Positions 9,055-18,811 of a stretch of 64,000 nucleotides of DNA are shown here, in pieces. Made by a program: the position numbers and the translations under genes. Source of the stretch: Pseudoalteromonas nigrifaciens (GTDB lineage: Bacteria; Pseudomonadota; Gammaproteobacteria; Enterobacterales; Alteromonadaceae); NCBI RefSeq assembly GCF_002221505.1, contig NZ_CP011036.1, positions 620,001-684,000 on the forward strand. Direction: 5' to 3'. How positions within the stretch are numbered: position 1 is the first letter of the stretch; every line of letters starts with the position of its first letter. Under the pieces are notes generated by a model. The model was given only the letters and a program-made list of their open reading frames with translations, did no database searches and had not been told where the DNA came from.

Positions 9055-10368
9055 TTACTTAAGTGCTAACTGTAGTTCGCGGTTGCGCTCTAACTGGGCA
9101 ATAAAGTTATCAGCAATAGGCTTAAACTTGGCAAGCTCTGCACGTGGCAGCGGCTCTGACTTAGGCAATTTAACGGTTTTAGGATTACGATGAACACCAT
9201 TAACTAAAAATTCATAGTGTAAGTGGGCACCGGTCACACGACCAGTAGAGCCAACAGTACCGAGTTGCTCACCTTGCTTAATTTTTTGCCCTGTTTTTAC
9301 TAGGCGTTTATTAAGGTGCAAGTACTTAGTTACGTACTGTGTGCCATGGCTAATAAATACATAGTTACCATTATATTTACTGTAACCCGATTTAATAACT
9401 TTACCATTACCTGAGGCAACTACCGGCGTGCCAGTGCGCGCCGCAAAGTCTATACCGCGATGCGCTCTAACTTGCCCCGTTACTGGGTGCAAACGTCGCG
9501 GGTTAAAGCTTGAGCTTATATATTTAAAACTAACTGGTGCACGTAAAAATGCTTTTTTCATGCTGCGCCCTTCAGGAGTATAAAAACTACCGTCAGTGTG
9601 GCGAATTGCAGCATAGCGCTGGCCTTGGTTAACAAATTCCGCAGCAATAATTTTACCAGTACCAATAAACTCACCATCTACATAGTGAGATTCATAAATT
9701 AAACCAAACCCATCGCCTTTGCGAATATCGTTAGCAAAATCTACATCCCAACCAAATATATCGGCAAAGTTCATTATTTGGCGCTCGCTTAAACCTGCAG
9801 CTATTGCTGAAGTCCAAAAGCTACTAGAAATTTCGCCGCCTACTGTTTTAGTTAGTGTTTCTATTTCTTTACTATCGATTGAAGTGTCGTATTGCCCTTC
9901 ATCGTTTAAGGTAACAAATAAAGTGTCTGTTTTTGAAATAACGTAACGCAGCTGTGCTAAATCGCCATCTTTTGCAGTGGCAAAACTCAGTGTTTCACCC
10001 GGGTGAATTTTAGTAAGTTTGCGAGTTTCTGCGTTAGTGTTAATTAATTTATGTAACGTTTGAGCTGAAAAGCCAGCACGTTTAAAAATAATAGCTAAGT
10101 TATCTCCATTTTTTACTTGGTGATCAACAAAGTCGTATTCTGGCAGCTTGTCTGCTGCTTGCTCTGAGTTTAACGCAGTTAATTTTTCGTTGTCATCAAC
10201 TTTAACTTGTAACTCATAGCGCTTGCCAATTTCTAGCGTGTTTTCACTATTGTCTTTGGATGCAGTGGCTTTTTCAGAAGGGAGAAAAGCTAAGCCAGCA
10301 ATAGCAGAAACTAAGCCTAAAATAAGCAATTTGTGTTTTTTGGGGAGCGTGTGAACCACGTGAACCAT
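9055..10368 (-). CDS. M23-family murein endopeptidase (MepM-like)
   Basis: This envelope metallopeptidase is predicted to cleave peptidoglycan cross-links. The 437-residue protein has an N-terminal membrane anchor (about 14-30), an OapA/LysM-like peptidoglycan-binding region around residues 75-130 (YDFVDHQVKNGDNLAIIFKR), and a C-terminal M23 domain. The M23 zinc motifs are visible as HRGIDFA and HLHYEF. Its position divergent from tyrS is typical of Alteromonadales and Vibrionales. E. coli MepM has a similar size and architecture, but exact specificity cannot be read from sequence. Confidence 0.9.
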   Translation of the reverse strand: MVHVVHTLPKKHKLLILGLVSAIAGLAFLPSEKATASKDNSENTLEIGKRYELQVKVDDNEKLTALNSEQAADKLPEYDFVDHQVKNGDNLAIIFKRAGFSAQTLHKLINTNAETRKLTKIHPGETLSFATAKDGDLAQLRYVISKTDTLFVTLNDEGQYDTSIDSKEIETLTKTVGGEISSSFWTSAIAAGLSERQIMNFADIFGWDVDFANDIRKGDGFGLIYESHYVDGEFIGTGKIIAAEFVNQGQRYAAIRHTDGSFYTPEGRSMKKAFLRAPVSFKYISSSFNPRRLHPVTGQVRAHRGIDFAARTGTPVVASGNGKVIKSGYSKYNGNYVFISHGTQYVTKYLHLNKRLVKTGQKIKQGEQLGTVGSTGRVTGAHLHYEFLVNGVHRNPKTVKLPKSEPLPRAELAKFKPIADNFIAQLERNRELQLALK

Positions 10369-10870
10369 AACGTGCCTTTTTCTGCTGTCAAGAAAATTAA
10401 TAGATTATCTTGCAGGATATAACGAATAATGTACGAATACTAGTATTTTGTAGATTTAAACTAATGCTAAATTAAGCTAAAATCACAGGGCTTATAGGCA
10501 TCTTAGTATTAAAGCAGCTTATGATCTAGGTGTTTTATTAATCTAGAACTAGGGCTAAACCGCGGTATTTTTGAGCAAAATAATAAAACAATGATGCATC
10601 ATCACGTTAGTAATTTAAAAACCAAAGCTGCAGCTGTTTGTGCTGTTTTTAAAGTGTTGCAAACAGTTATCTTTACTCGTTTATGCAACTTATGCCGCTT
10701 TGCCTTATTTAGTGACGCTATCGTTTAAAAAGTTGTTTTAATTAGGTAATAATTTGCTATCTTAGTTACATAGGTTTATTGACTCTAAAAGTGCTACTTA
10801 TCTAGTAATAAGCCGCGAGCATATTAATAATTAACCCCTTCGTTAACAGAATTTTTTGGAGTAACACACA
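10369..10870. other. Intergenic region between the peptidase gene and tyrS
   Basis: About 500 AT-rich bases hold the two divergent promoters. No coding frame, RNA gene or repeat could be supported. Confidence 0.5.
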
Positions 10871-12070
10871 GTGGATTTACAAACCGCTCTTGCAGAGATA
10901 AAACGCGGTACAGAAGAGATATTAATTGAAGATGAGTTAGTTGAAAAATTAAAATCTGGAAAAAAACTAAAAATTAAAGCGGGCTTTGATCCAACCGCGC
11001 CTGATTTACACTTAGGTCACACGGTACTTATTAATAAAATGAAAACCTTTCAGGACTTAGGTCATGAGGTTGTATTTTTAATTGGTGACTTTACCGGTAT
11101 GATTGGCGACCCAACAGGTAAAAACGTAACGCGTAAGCCGCTTACTCGCGAAGACGTGCTTGCTAATGCTGAGACTTATAAAGAGCAAGTATTTAAAATT
11201 CTTGATCCTGCAAAAACCACGGTCGCATTTAATTCTACCTGGATGGAAAATTTAGGCGCAGCTGGAATGATCAAACTTGCAGCACGCCAAACCGTTGCGC
11301 GTATGTTAGAGCGTGATGATTTTAAAAAGCGTTACGCTAGTGGCCAGTCTATTGCTATTCATGAGTTTTTATATCCGTTAGTGCAAGGTTGGGATTCGGT
11401 TGCACTTGAGGCTGATGTAGAGCTCGGTGGTACTGATCAGCGCTTTAACCTGCTAATGGGTCGTGAGCTACAAAAAGACGAAGGCCAAAAACCACAAACA
11501 GTAATAATGACGCCGTTATTAGAGGGCACCGATGGGGTGCAAAAAATGTCTAAATCGTTGGGTAACTATATAGGTATTACCGATGCGCCTAACGATATGT
11601 TTGGTAAAATAATGTCGATTAGTGATGTGCTAATGTGGCGTTACTACGACTTATTAAGCGGGCTGTCGATTGCTGGTATTAACGCGCAAAAAGAGCGTGT
11701 AGAGCAAGGTACAAATCCTCGTGATATTAAAATTGAGTTAGCAAAAGAGCTTATTGCGCGCTTTCATAGTGAAGCCGATGCACAAGCAGCTCATGATGAC
11801 TTTATTCAGCGCTTTCAGAAAAAAGCTCTGCCGGATGAAATACCTGAACTAACAGTAACCATTGAGCAAGACAGCATTTTAATTGCTAACTTGCTTAAAG
11901 AAGCTAACTTAGTTGCTAGTACATCAGAAGCAATGCGCATGATTAAGCAAGGTGCAGTTAAGCTCAACGGCGAAGATAAAATTACAGACACTAAACTTGA
12001 AATAGCAAAAGGCAGTACGGCTATTTACCAAGTAGGTAAGCGTAAGTTTGCAAATATTACTGTAGCGTAA
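10871..12070 (+). CDS. tyrS: Tyrosyl-tRNA synthetase, KMSKS (TyrZ-like) type
   Basis: It charges tRNA-Tyr. The 399-residue class I synthetase has the HIGH-type motif HLGHT (about residue 46), KMSKS in [10 protein letters not shown], and a C-terminal S4 RNA-binding domain ([17 protein letters not shown]). The KMSKS form is the TyrZ-like subfamily, unlike the KFGKT form of the classical E. coli enzyme. The start is GTG with a GGAG site (10857-10860) ten bases upstream. A terminator follows the stop. Confidence 0.95.
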   Translation: MDLQTALAEIKRGTEEILIEDELVEKLKSGKKLKIKAGFDPTAPDLHLGHTVLINKMKTFQDLGHEVVFLIGDFTGMIGDPTGKNVTRKPLTREDVLANAETYKEQVFKILDPAKTTVAFNSTWMENLGAAGMIKLAARQTVARMLERDDFKKRYASGQSIAIHEFLYPLVQGWDSVALEADVELGGTDQRFNLLMGRELQKDEGQKPQTVIMTPLLEGTDGVQKMSKSLGNYIGITDAPNDMFGKIMSISDVLMWRYYDLLSGLSIAGINAQKERVEQGTNPRDIKIELAKELIARFHSEADAQAAHDDFIQRFQKKALPDEIPELTVTIEQDSILIANLLKEANLVASTSEAMRMIKQGAVKLNGEDKITDTKLEIAKGSTAIYQVGKRKFANITVA

Positions 12071-12092
12071 AGCTAAACGGTAAAACGCTAAA

Positions 12093-12115
12093 AACCAGCC
12101 ACGGCTGGTTTTTTT
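12093..12115. terminator. tyrS terminator
   Basis: AACCAGCC-ac-GGCTGGTT is followed by a T-run, with an A-run in front, so it may also serve the converging CbiB-like gene. Confidence 0.85.
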
Positions 12116-12165
12116 GTGCTTATATTTTTTGTATTTTTAATAATAGGTGTGTAACTCGCCCTTAG

Positions 12166-13110
12166 CTAAATGTTTTTAAGTATTTCTATGCAAACAACGA
12201 CCAGTAACCAAAATACCCGCGCTTGATTTAGTCTATTAATAGTAATCGGCACGTCCTCAGCAATAGGGAGGCGTTCGGTACCAATACGCATTTTGTTAAA
12301 ACGTTCGCCAAAATACACTGCAGGCCCGCCTAGTTGTACGCCTAATGATGCAGAGCAAGTGCTTAAAAGCCACCCGGTATTAGTTTGATAAAAGTGCCTG
12401 CCATAATGCTTTATATAATGCATGCTTAGCTTGCTCGCTTTACTGGCTGCAATAGTCAGTGCCAATAAGCGCATAGGAATAAATTCAATAATAAACAAGG
12501 TAATTTTAAGCGGCTTTAAAAAAGGGCTGTTGGGTTTAATGTTACTGCGCCATGCCTGCTCAATTAAAGTAAGTAATCGATAGGCAAGCGCTGCAATAGG
12601 GCCAAGTACTAAAAAAACAAATATCACCACAAAGTAATATCTTGCAGTACGTAATATTAGGCTCTCTATTAAGGCTTTAATTATGCCTGCACCAGAGAGT
12701 TTAGTAACATCTCGGGCTACTAATGGCTTTAATAGCTCACGGGCGGCAGATTTTTGATTTTGTTTGGTAAGCTTAGCAATACGTAGTGCTTTTTTATCAA
12801 TAGCTTTACTCTCAAGGCATAAATATAAAATAAGCCCGGCGAGTAATTCAGGGTAAAATGCAAATTCCAGTAGTAATACAATAATAATAAGTACCACACT
12901 TAAAATAAGTGTACTGGCAAGGGCTGCGGCTAAATATTGATAGCTATTGGGTTCTGCTGCTTTATAAATACGCTTACCAATAGCGCTAAAAATAGCCGTT
13001 AAAGCGGTGTTAGGATGATACCAACTAACAAGTGGTAAAAAGCGCTCAGCAAGGAGCGCCATTATAAATACAATAAAGTCCAAGTGATTTTGAACCATAT
13101 TGCTGAGCAT
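12166..13110 (-). CDS. CbiB/CobD-family membrane protein
   Basis: This 314-residue integral membrane protein belongs to the adenosylcobinamide-phosphate synthase family (CbiB/CobD), which attaches aminopropanol to cobyric acid. Supporting features are several transmembrane segments, the stretch GAGIIKALIESLILRTARYYFVVIF, GPIAALAYRL and GGPAVYFGERF near the C-terminus. Its ATG directly abuts the mtnN stop, so the genes are coupled. No other cobalamin genes are seen nearby, so the true substrate is uncertain. Confidence 0.8.
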   Translation of the reverse strand: MLSNMVQNHLDFIVFIMALLAERFLPLVSWYHPNTALTAIFSAIGKRIYKAAEPNSYQYLAAALASTLILSVVLIIIVLLLEFAFYPELLAGLILYLCLESKAIDKKALRIAKLTKQNQKSAARELLKPLVARDVTKLSGAGIIKALIESLILRTARYYFVVIFVFLVLGPIAALAYRLLTLIEQAWRSNIKPNSPFLKPLKITLFIIEFIPMRLLALTIAASKASKLSMHYIKHYGRHFYQTNTGWLLSTCSASLGVQLGGPAVYFGERFNKMRIGTERLPIAEDVPITINRLNQARVFWLLVVVCIEILKNI

Positions 13111-13818
13111 TTACAGTGAAACTGCCGTTAGCTTTTCAAGTAACGCCACTACCATTTTAGATGAATTGATTGATGCTGTTTCTAGGTATTCTTCAAACGA
13201 CTGCGGCGACTCTTTGCCGGCAATATCTGACATCGAGCGAATAACCACAAACGGTGTATTAAGTGTATGACAGGTTTGCGCAATTGATGCCCCTTCCATT
13301 TCTACTGCAAGCATTGTAGGAAAGTCGCTACGGGCTTTTTCAATACGTATTGGGTCACACATAAATATGTCGCCGGTACAAATTAAACCAACTAAGGTTT
13401 TTACGTCACTAATTTGCGCAATAGTTTGCTCTGCGGCAGCCACTAATTTAGGGTGTGCTGCAAAACCTGCTGGCATTTGTGGTACTTGACCTATTTCGTA
13501 ACCAAAGGCAGTTACATCAACATCATGATGACGAACTTCTGACGAAATAACTACATCGCCCACATTTAATGACGGATCAAAGCCGCCGGCAGAGCCGGTG
13601 TTAATTACGCAATCAGGGGCGAAGTTGTCAATAAGTAATGTAGTTGCAATAGTTGATGCTACTTTACCAATACCAGATTGAACCAATGTTACTGTGTTAC
13701 CTGCTAATTCACCGGTATAAAAAGTAAAACCAGCTTTAGTTAAAGTTTGTGGATTTTGCATTGCTTCGCGCAAAATTTTAACTTCTGGCTCCATTGCGCC
13801 AATAATACCAACATTCAT
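13111..13818 (-). CDS. mtnN: 5'-methylthioadenosine/S-adenosylhomocysteine nucleosidase
   Basis: It hydrolyses MTA, SAH and 5'-deoxyadenosine, recycling methionine and supporting AI-2 production. The 235-residue product starts [16 protein letters not shown], the canonical MtnN N-terminus, and contains [21 protein letters not shown] and [12 protein letters not shown] with the catalytic acid residues. A frame extending 20 residues upstream exists, but family alignment and an AGGAA site favour the ATG at 13818. The CbiB-like gene follows with no gap. Confidence 0.95.
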   Translation of the reverse strand: MNVGIIGAMEPEVKILREAMQNPQTLTKAGFTFYTGELAGNTVTLVQSGIGKVASTIATTLLIDNFAPDCVINTGSAGGFDPSLNVGDVVISSEVRHHDVDVTAFGYEIGQVPQMPAGFAAHPKLVAAAEQTIAQISDVKTLVGLICTGDIFMCDPIRIEKARSDFPTMLAVEMEGASIAQTCHTLNTPFVVIRSMSDIAGKESPQSFEEYLETASINSSKMVVALLEKLTAVSL

Positions 13819-13880
13819 AGTGTTAAGTTCCTGAGTTTGAATGCGCTGATTATACGTGAAGTTAGCGCTAAAAAACAAAA

Positions 13881-13907
13881 AAGCGAGCAGTTTTACTTTG
13901 CTCGCTT
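13881..13907. terminator. Terminator of the DUF2726 gene
   Basis: AAGCGAGCA-n9-TGCTCGCTT has A/T runs on both sides. It ends the minus-strand DUF2726 gene, before the mtnN promoter. Confidence 0.8.
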
Positions 13908-13925
13908 TTTATTATGTTATTTACG

Positions 13926-14522
13926 TTAAATTTCGGCTAGTGCTGTAGAGTGCGCTTTAGCTTGAGAGGGTGATAGCACCGCTGGTTTTTGAACTCGGGT
14001 ACGAATAGGGCGAGCTGTTTGCGTAGCCGCAGGTTTGCCGAGTTTAAACATAATAGCGTCGCGTACTTCACTTGGGCGATAGCCTGATTTTACTTTCATA
14101 CGAATATGCGGGATGCCAGCGGCCTCTAATGCGCCATTAACAAACCAGTCGCGTTGTGCTTTATGGCCATCTTTATTGGCATTGTTTACTAAGTCTACGG
14201 CTGCCACTATGGTCATTTTTTCTTTATCGACTAGCACAAAATCAAGCTGTTTATTTTTAGCTTTAGCCATTGCTGCACGCTTAGACTTTGCCGATAAACC
14301 TTGTTTGCAATCAATCACGTCGATTAGTTTTACACGACTAACAATTTTATACTGATCGCCCACTGCGCGTTCTAATAAATTTAAAAAAGCACTTTCTACT
14401 TGAGTAAATACATTTTGCTTGCGGGTAAAAGGATAAGGGTTTCCGCCATCATCGTTAAACTTTGACGCAACAACAGAGGCCCCAACAACTAATACTAAAA
14501 TTGATAATAAAGCGAATTCCAT
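13926..14522 (-). CDS. DUF2726 domain protein, membrane-anchored
   Basis: This protein of about 198 residues begins MEFALLSILVLVVGASVV, a signal anchor. The DUF2726 domain follows, with pattern KQNVFTQVESAFLNLLERAVGDQYKIVSRVKLIDVID, QLDFVLVDKEKMTIVAAVDL and AAGIPHIRMKVKSGYRP. That domain resembles a restriction-endonuclease-like fold in outline, but I cannot confirm catalysis. The ATG at 14522 has GGAG seven bases upstream and is preferred over a start 15 residues earlier. It is probably a single gene, ending at the hairpin 13881-13907. Confidence 0.82.
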   Translation of the reverse strand: MEFALLSILVLVVGASVVASKFNDDGGNPYPFTRKQNVFTQVESAFLNLLERAVGDQYKIVSRVKLIDVIDCKQGLSAKSKRAAMAKAKNKQLDFVLVDKEKMTIVAAVDLVNNANKDGHKAQRDWFVNGALEAAGIPHIRMKVKSGYRPSEVRDAIMFKLGKPAATQTARPIRTRVQKPAVLSPSQAKAHSTALAEI

Positions 14523-14637
14523 ACGGTAACTCCATAACAACAAATTGACACTGCTTAAGTAAAGCAATTAACGTGCCTAAATTAGTTAGTTAAGTAGTAT
14601 GTTCCCGTATGGATATTGAACACTGCAAAATAAGAAC

Positions 14638-15558
14638 TTAAGCTCTATAACCGCCAGCAACGCCTTTAACTGCAATAGCGAGTGCGTCGTGCGCATGCAG
14701 CGATTCGTAATGATTTATTTGTAACCAGTAATCACTGTATTGCTGTGTTTCTAGTAGCGCTTTAATTTTACGAGCAGCATCTTCACAAAACATTAAATTT
14801 TGACCATTTAGGCGGGCAAACTCTTGTTCATCTTCACGTTTCACTGCCGCTTGTACTGGCGTTTTTAATTCATCTTCAATCGTGTTAATTAAATTAACTA
14901 CGTCAAATTGAGTAATATTACTGTCGAGCTTTACTTTTACATTAGCAATTGAGCGCTGCGAGTGTGGGGTGGCTACAATACCTTGCGTAGTACCTAGCCA
15001 TTCTAGTGCTTCTTTTTGACTGAGGGTTTCTTGACTGAATTTTTCGGCAAATGCATTTTGTATCAGCTGACGCGCAAGTGCCGCTGAACATGGGCAAGTT
15101 GATGAATAGGTTACATCAACACTTAGCTCGTAATTAATAACACCTTGTTCAATTGTGCTGGTTAATATAACGGGGTAACTTTTCCAGCCAGCCTTGCCGC
15201 TTAATAACGATTTACGGCGCAGTGGTAATTCAAACTTAAATTCTATAAGTGCTTTATCACTTAAGCCTTCGTGGCTACTAATAAAAAAATCGAGCGCTTG
15301 AGCTAATGTTTGAGGATTAACTTGCTGCTCAGTAGAGAGCGTGTCGAGCGCTAAAAATAAGCGCGACATATGAATGCCTTTTGCATCTTCTTTGTGTAAG
15401 TTTACAAAAGCGCGGGCTTTAGCATTAACAGTAACTGGCGTTATGCCATGCGACTCAAAAATAAATGGCAGTTCAATTTCACCCATTCCCACCCAGTCTA
15501 ATGTACCAGTTTGTAAGGCGGGAGCCGTGTTAGCTATATCGGGCATATTAGTTTGCAT
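14638..15558 (-). CDS. folE2: GTP cyclohydrolase FolE2 (type IB)
   Basis: It converts GTP to 7,8-dihydroneopterin triphosphate, entry to folate and queuosine synthesis. The 306-residue sequence matches the COG1469 family: N-terminal LDWVGMGEIELPF, central SSTCPCSAALAR with the metal-binding Cys, and C-terminal NLMFCEDAARKIKALL. FolE2 enzymes are metal-promiscuous and often substitute for zinc-dependent FolE under zinc limitation. I found no clear Zur box upstream. It is divergent from arcB. Confidence 0.93.
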   Translation of the reverse strand: MQTNMPDIANTAPALQTGTLDWVGMGEIELPFIFESHGITPVTVNAKARAFVNLHKEDAKGIHMSRLFLALDTLSTEQQVNPQTLAQALDFFISSHEGLSDKALIEFKFELPLRRKSLLSGKAGWKSYPVILTSTIEQGVINYELSVDVTYSSTCPCSAALARQLIQNAFAEKFSQETLSQKEALEWLGTTQGIVATPHSQRSIANVKVKLDSNITQFDVVNLINTIEDELKTPVQAAVKREDEQEFARLNGQNLMFCEDAARKIKALLETQQYSDYWLQINHYESLHAHDALAIAVKGVAGGYRA

Positions 15559-15771
15559 GGTGTGTTACTCGTTATTAGCAATAATAAAGCGCCGCATTTT
15601 ACACTAAATAATTTATTGCTGGAATGATGAGTTGTAGCCAGCTAATGATTCAAACAATAAATATTAGAGTTTTTATCGCACAACATGAAAATAGCTGATA
15701 GAAAATGCTAAAATTAACCATAACATACAATTTAAACCTTTTTGTAATTAAGCTAAGAGACACACTGATAT

Positions 15772-18090
15772 ATGACCGATTCCTCTTTGAGCCCTTGGGC
15801 TCGAGTTCTTTCTAGTTTAATAACTCGGTTTGGTGAGTTTAAAACTGCAGCCATTTGCTATGCTTTGTTATTGGCAGTTTCGCTTGTTTTATCAAGTATG
15901 TTTTATTATGTTGCCGTTGGAGAAGTTAATCTTGTTGATATATTAGCAGTGGTATTTTTTACCTCTGTGGTATCGCCTCTGGTTATAAGCGTGCTAATAA
16001 ATTCAATCAGGCAACTAGATGCCTCCTATGCATATTTAGACAGTGCGACAAAACAAGAAAAGCTACTCAATCAAACATTAAAAGATAATATAAATCGCTT
16101 AAATGTAGAAATTGATGAGCGTAAAATGGCGTTCCATGCCAAGCACCGGGCAATAGAAGAGCTAAGAAAAGAAATTGCTGAGCGTAAAAAAACACAACAA
16201 GAGCTTGCCCAGCAAAGTATGCTACAGCGCTCAATAGTAGACTCCTCCCCCGATTTATTTTATTACCGCGACAACAACGGTGTGTTTGCTGGCTGTAATA
16301 AAATGTTTGAAGAAGTAATGGGTAAAACCAGTGACGAATTAATCGGTAAGAGTGCTGAACAAATATTTCCTAATCAATTTTTATCTGAAGTTTTAAAAAC
16401 CGATAAACAGGTAGAGCAAACTCATCAAGCATTAACTATAGATGTTCAATACGATGTGGGCGGCGAAACGCGTTGGTTTGAATTACGTAAATTGCCATTT
16501 ATTAACGATAAAGGTAAGTACATAGGTTTACTTGCATTTGGCCGTGATATTACGAGTCGTAAAGAGGCTGCAGAAGCACTTGAAACAGCCTACAAAGATA
16601 AAGGTAAGTTTATTGCCACTTTGAGCCATGAGTTACGTACACCACTTAATGGCATTGTTGGTTTAACACGTATGTTGCTTGATACAGAGCTTAATAAACA
16701 GCAGCGTAGTTGGTGTAATACGGTGTTTTCGAGTGCCGAAACACTAGGTAATATATTTAACGACATTATAGATTTAGACAAAATAGACAGAGAGCAGTTA
16801 GATATTGCAACTAATGCTATAAACGTATCTGACTTTATTAATGATGTGGTTAACTTTGCAGGCCTAATTGCTGAACAAAAAGATCTTTCTTTTGATATTA
16901 AACGCTTAGGCATGCTAGATATTTATGCGCAACTAGATCCAACCCGACTTCGCCAAGTTGTTTGGAACTTAATAAATAATGCGGTTAAATTTACTCATAA
17001 GGGCAGTGTAACCCTCACCTGTATTCGTGAAAATCGAGATGATGGCCCTTGGCTTACCATGAAAATATCAGACACCGGAGAAGGCATACCAGCCGAACAG
17101 CTCTCTCGTATTTTTGATATGTATTATAAAGCGCCAGATCTTAAAGGCACCAATGCTATTGGTTCTGGCATTGGCTTAGCAGTAACCAAAGCCTTAGTTG
17201 ATGCAATGCAGGGGATTATTTCGGTTAATAGTACCGAAGGCGAGGGGAGCTGCTTTATAGTAGAAATACCGCTAATTTTATGTAGCGCACCCACTGAGAA
17301 TAGTTATGTAGGACGCAGCTTAAATATACTGTTAGTAGAAGATGTGCCGTTAAATGCCGAAATTGCGACTAACTTACTTGAACAGCGTGGTCATGAAGTT
17401 ATTTGGGCTGAGACCGGCGAAGATGCATTGTCTTTTGTAGAAACTGAAGACGATTTAGATTTGATCTTACTTGATATGCAGTTACCCGATATAAACGGTG
17501 ATGAAGTAGCAAGGCAAATAAGAGCCGATAGCCATTTTGATAAACTACCTATTGTAGCGCTTACCGCAAATGTGCGCAGTGCAGAGCAAGAGCTAGAGGG
17601 GATTTCAATCCAAGGAGCGCTCGCTAAGCCTATCAATACGGTAAAACTAGATAAAATATTAGCTGATTTATTTGGTATAAAACAAACAAGAAGTAATGAG
17701 CCACAATTAAAAGTAAGTACAGCAGCGCTTGCTGACATTAATGCACATTTACTTGATGTTGAAACTATAGAAGACTTTGTAAACTCAATGGGTTTGGTGG
17801 TGTTTAAACGCAGTAGTCAGTTATTTGAAAAACTCAATCCCCAGTATCAGCAAGAGTTACTTACCTCGTTAAACTCAGGCGACAGAGAAGAATATAAATC
17901 AGTTGCACATAAGCTTAAAGGTGCTGCGGGATCTGTAGGCTTAAATGATGTGCAATTACATGCAAAAGTAATGGAGTATGGTGCGCTGGATGAATCTGAC
18001 GAGGTATTAAAGCAGTGGTTAGATGTTTTAGCAGACAAAATAAATGAAGGACAACATGCCCTTCATTTATTCTTACAGCAATTAGAGTAA
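15772..18090 (+). CDS. arcB: Aerobic respiration control sensor kinase ArcB
   Basis: This is a hybrid histidine kinase that senses quinone redox state and phosphorylates ArcA by phosphorelay. The 772-residue protein has two transmembrane helices (about 26-78), a coiled coil, a PAS domain (about 150-265), a HisKA with H286 in SHELRTPLNG, a HATPase, a receiver with D568, and a C-terminal HPt with H713 in AHKLKGAAGSVG. These positions track E. coli ArcB (778 aa; H292, D576, H717). It ends four bases from the arcA stop on the other strand. Confidence 0.96.
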   Translation: MTDSSLSPWARVLSSLITRFGEFKTAAICYALLLAVSLVLSSMFYYVAVGEVNLVDILAVVFFTSVVSPLVISVLINSIRQLDASYAYLDSATKQEKLLNQTLKDNINRLNVEIDERKMAFHAKHRAIEELRKEIAERKKTQQELAQQSMLQRSIVDSSPDLFYYRDNNGVFAGCNKMFEEVMGKTSDELIGKSAEQIFPNQFLSEVLKTDKQVEQTHQALTIDVQYDVGGETRWFELRKLPFINDKGKYIGLLAFGRDITSRKEAAEALETAYKDKGKFIATLSHELRTPLNGIVGLTRMLLDTELNKQQRSWCNTVFSSAETLGNIFNDIIDLDKIDREQLDIATNAINVSDFINDVVNFAGLIAEQKDLSFDIKRLGMLDIYAQLDPTRLRQVVWNLINNAVKFTHKGSVTLTCIRENRDDGPWLTMKISDTGEGIPAEQLSRIFDMYYKAPDLKGTNAIGSGIGLAVTKALVDAMQGIISVNSTEGEGSCFIVEIPLILCSAPTENSYVGRSLNILLVEDVPLNAEIATNLLEQRGHEVIWAETGEDALSFVETEDDLDLILLDMQLPDINGDEVARQIRADSHFDKLPIVALTANVRSAEQELEGISIQGALAKPINTVKLDKILADLFGIKQTRSNEPQLKVSTAALADINAHLLDVETIEDFVNSMGLVVFKRSSQLFEKLNPQYQQELLTSLNSGDREEYKSVAHKLKGAAGSVGLNDVQLHAKVMEYGALDESDEVLKQWLDVLADKINEGQHALHLFLQQLE

Positions 18091-18094
18091 CTAA

Positions 18095-18811
18095 TTAGCT
18101 GTCGATTTTACCAATGAAGCGATAACCTTCACCATGAATGGTGCTGATCAACTCAGTTGTTGAGTTGTCGCTTTCAAAGTGCTTACGAATACGACGAATT
18201 GTAACATCAACTGTTCTATCGTTTGCACGTAGCTCACGGCCAGTCATGTGTTTAATTAATTGCTCACGGCTAAAAATACGACCTGGAGAGTCAAGCATTA
18301 AACGCAGTGCTCTGTATTCGCCTTTAGGTAGACGTTTTGCGTCTCCACCTGGAGAAGTAAGACAGCGACTGTTTTCGTCAAGTTCCCAACCGTTAAACGT
18401 AATTACACCATTTGTTTCAAGTGCAGACTCTTCACCACCTAGGGCAGTACGAGTAATTAAATTACGCGCACGAATAGTTAATTCGCGAGGATTAAACGGT
18501 TTAGTAATATAGTCATCAGCACCAATTTCTAGGCCTAAAATACGATCTACATCATTGTCACGGCCTGTTAAGAAAATAAGACCGACTTTGCGTTTTTGGC
18601 GTAACTCACGTGCTAAAATTAGCCCGTTTTTACCCGGTAGATTGATATCCATAACTACAAGATTGACGTCGTCATTATTTGTAAGCTTATCATGCATGTC
18701 ATCGCCATCAATGGCTTCAATAACTTTGTAACCTTCAGCTTCAAATAAACTAACGAGGTTTAGTCTAGTTACGTCTTCATCCTCTACTATCAGAATGACT
18801 GGCGTTTGCAT
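18095..18811 (-). CDS. arcA: Two-component response regulator ArcA
   Basis: This OmpR-family regulator represses aerobic metabolism genes under low oxygen. The 238-residue protein has an N-terminal receiver with phospho-acceptor D55 ([10 protein letters not shown]) and KPFNPRE, then a winged-helix DNA-binding domain ([27 protein letters not shown]). It is tail-to-tail with arcB, only four bases between stops and with no intervening terminator, so the 3' ends of the two mRNAs should overlap. A hairpin with a T-run lies in its leader. Confidence 0.96.
   Translation of the reverse strand: MQTPVILIVEDEDVTRLNLVSLFEAEGYKVIEAIDGDDMHDKLTNNDDVNLVVMDINLPGKNGLILARELRQKRKVGLIFLTGRDNDVDRILGLEIGADDYITKPFNPRELTIRARNLITRTALGGEESALETNGVITFNGWELDENSRCLTSPGGDAKRLPKGEYRALRLMLDSPGRIFSREQLIKHMTGRELRANDRTVDVTIRRIRKHFESDNSTTELISTIHGEGYRFIGKIDS

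Noticed and set aside
15559..15771. Zur box between folE2 and arcB
   Set aside because: FolE2 genes are often Zur-regulated, but no sequence close to the Zur consensus was found.
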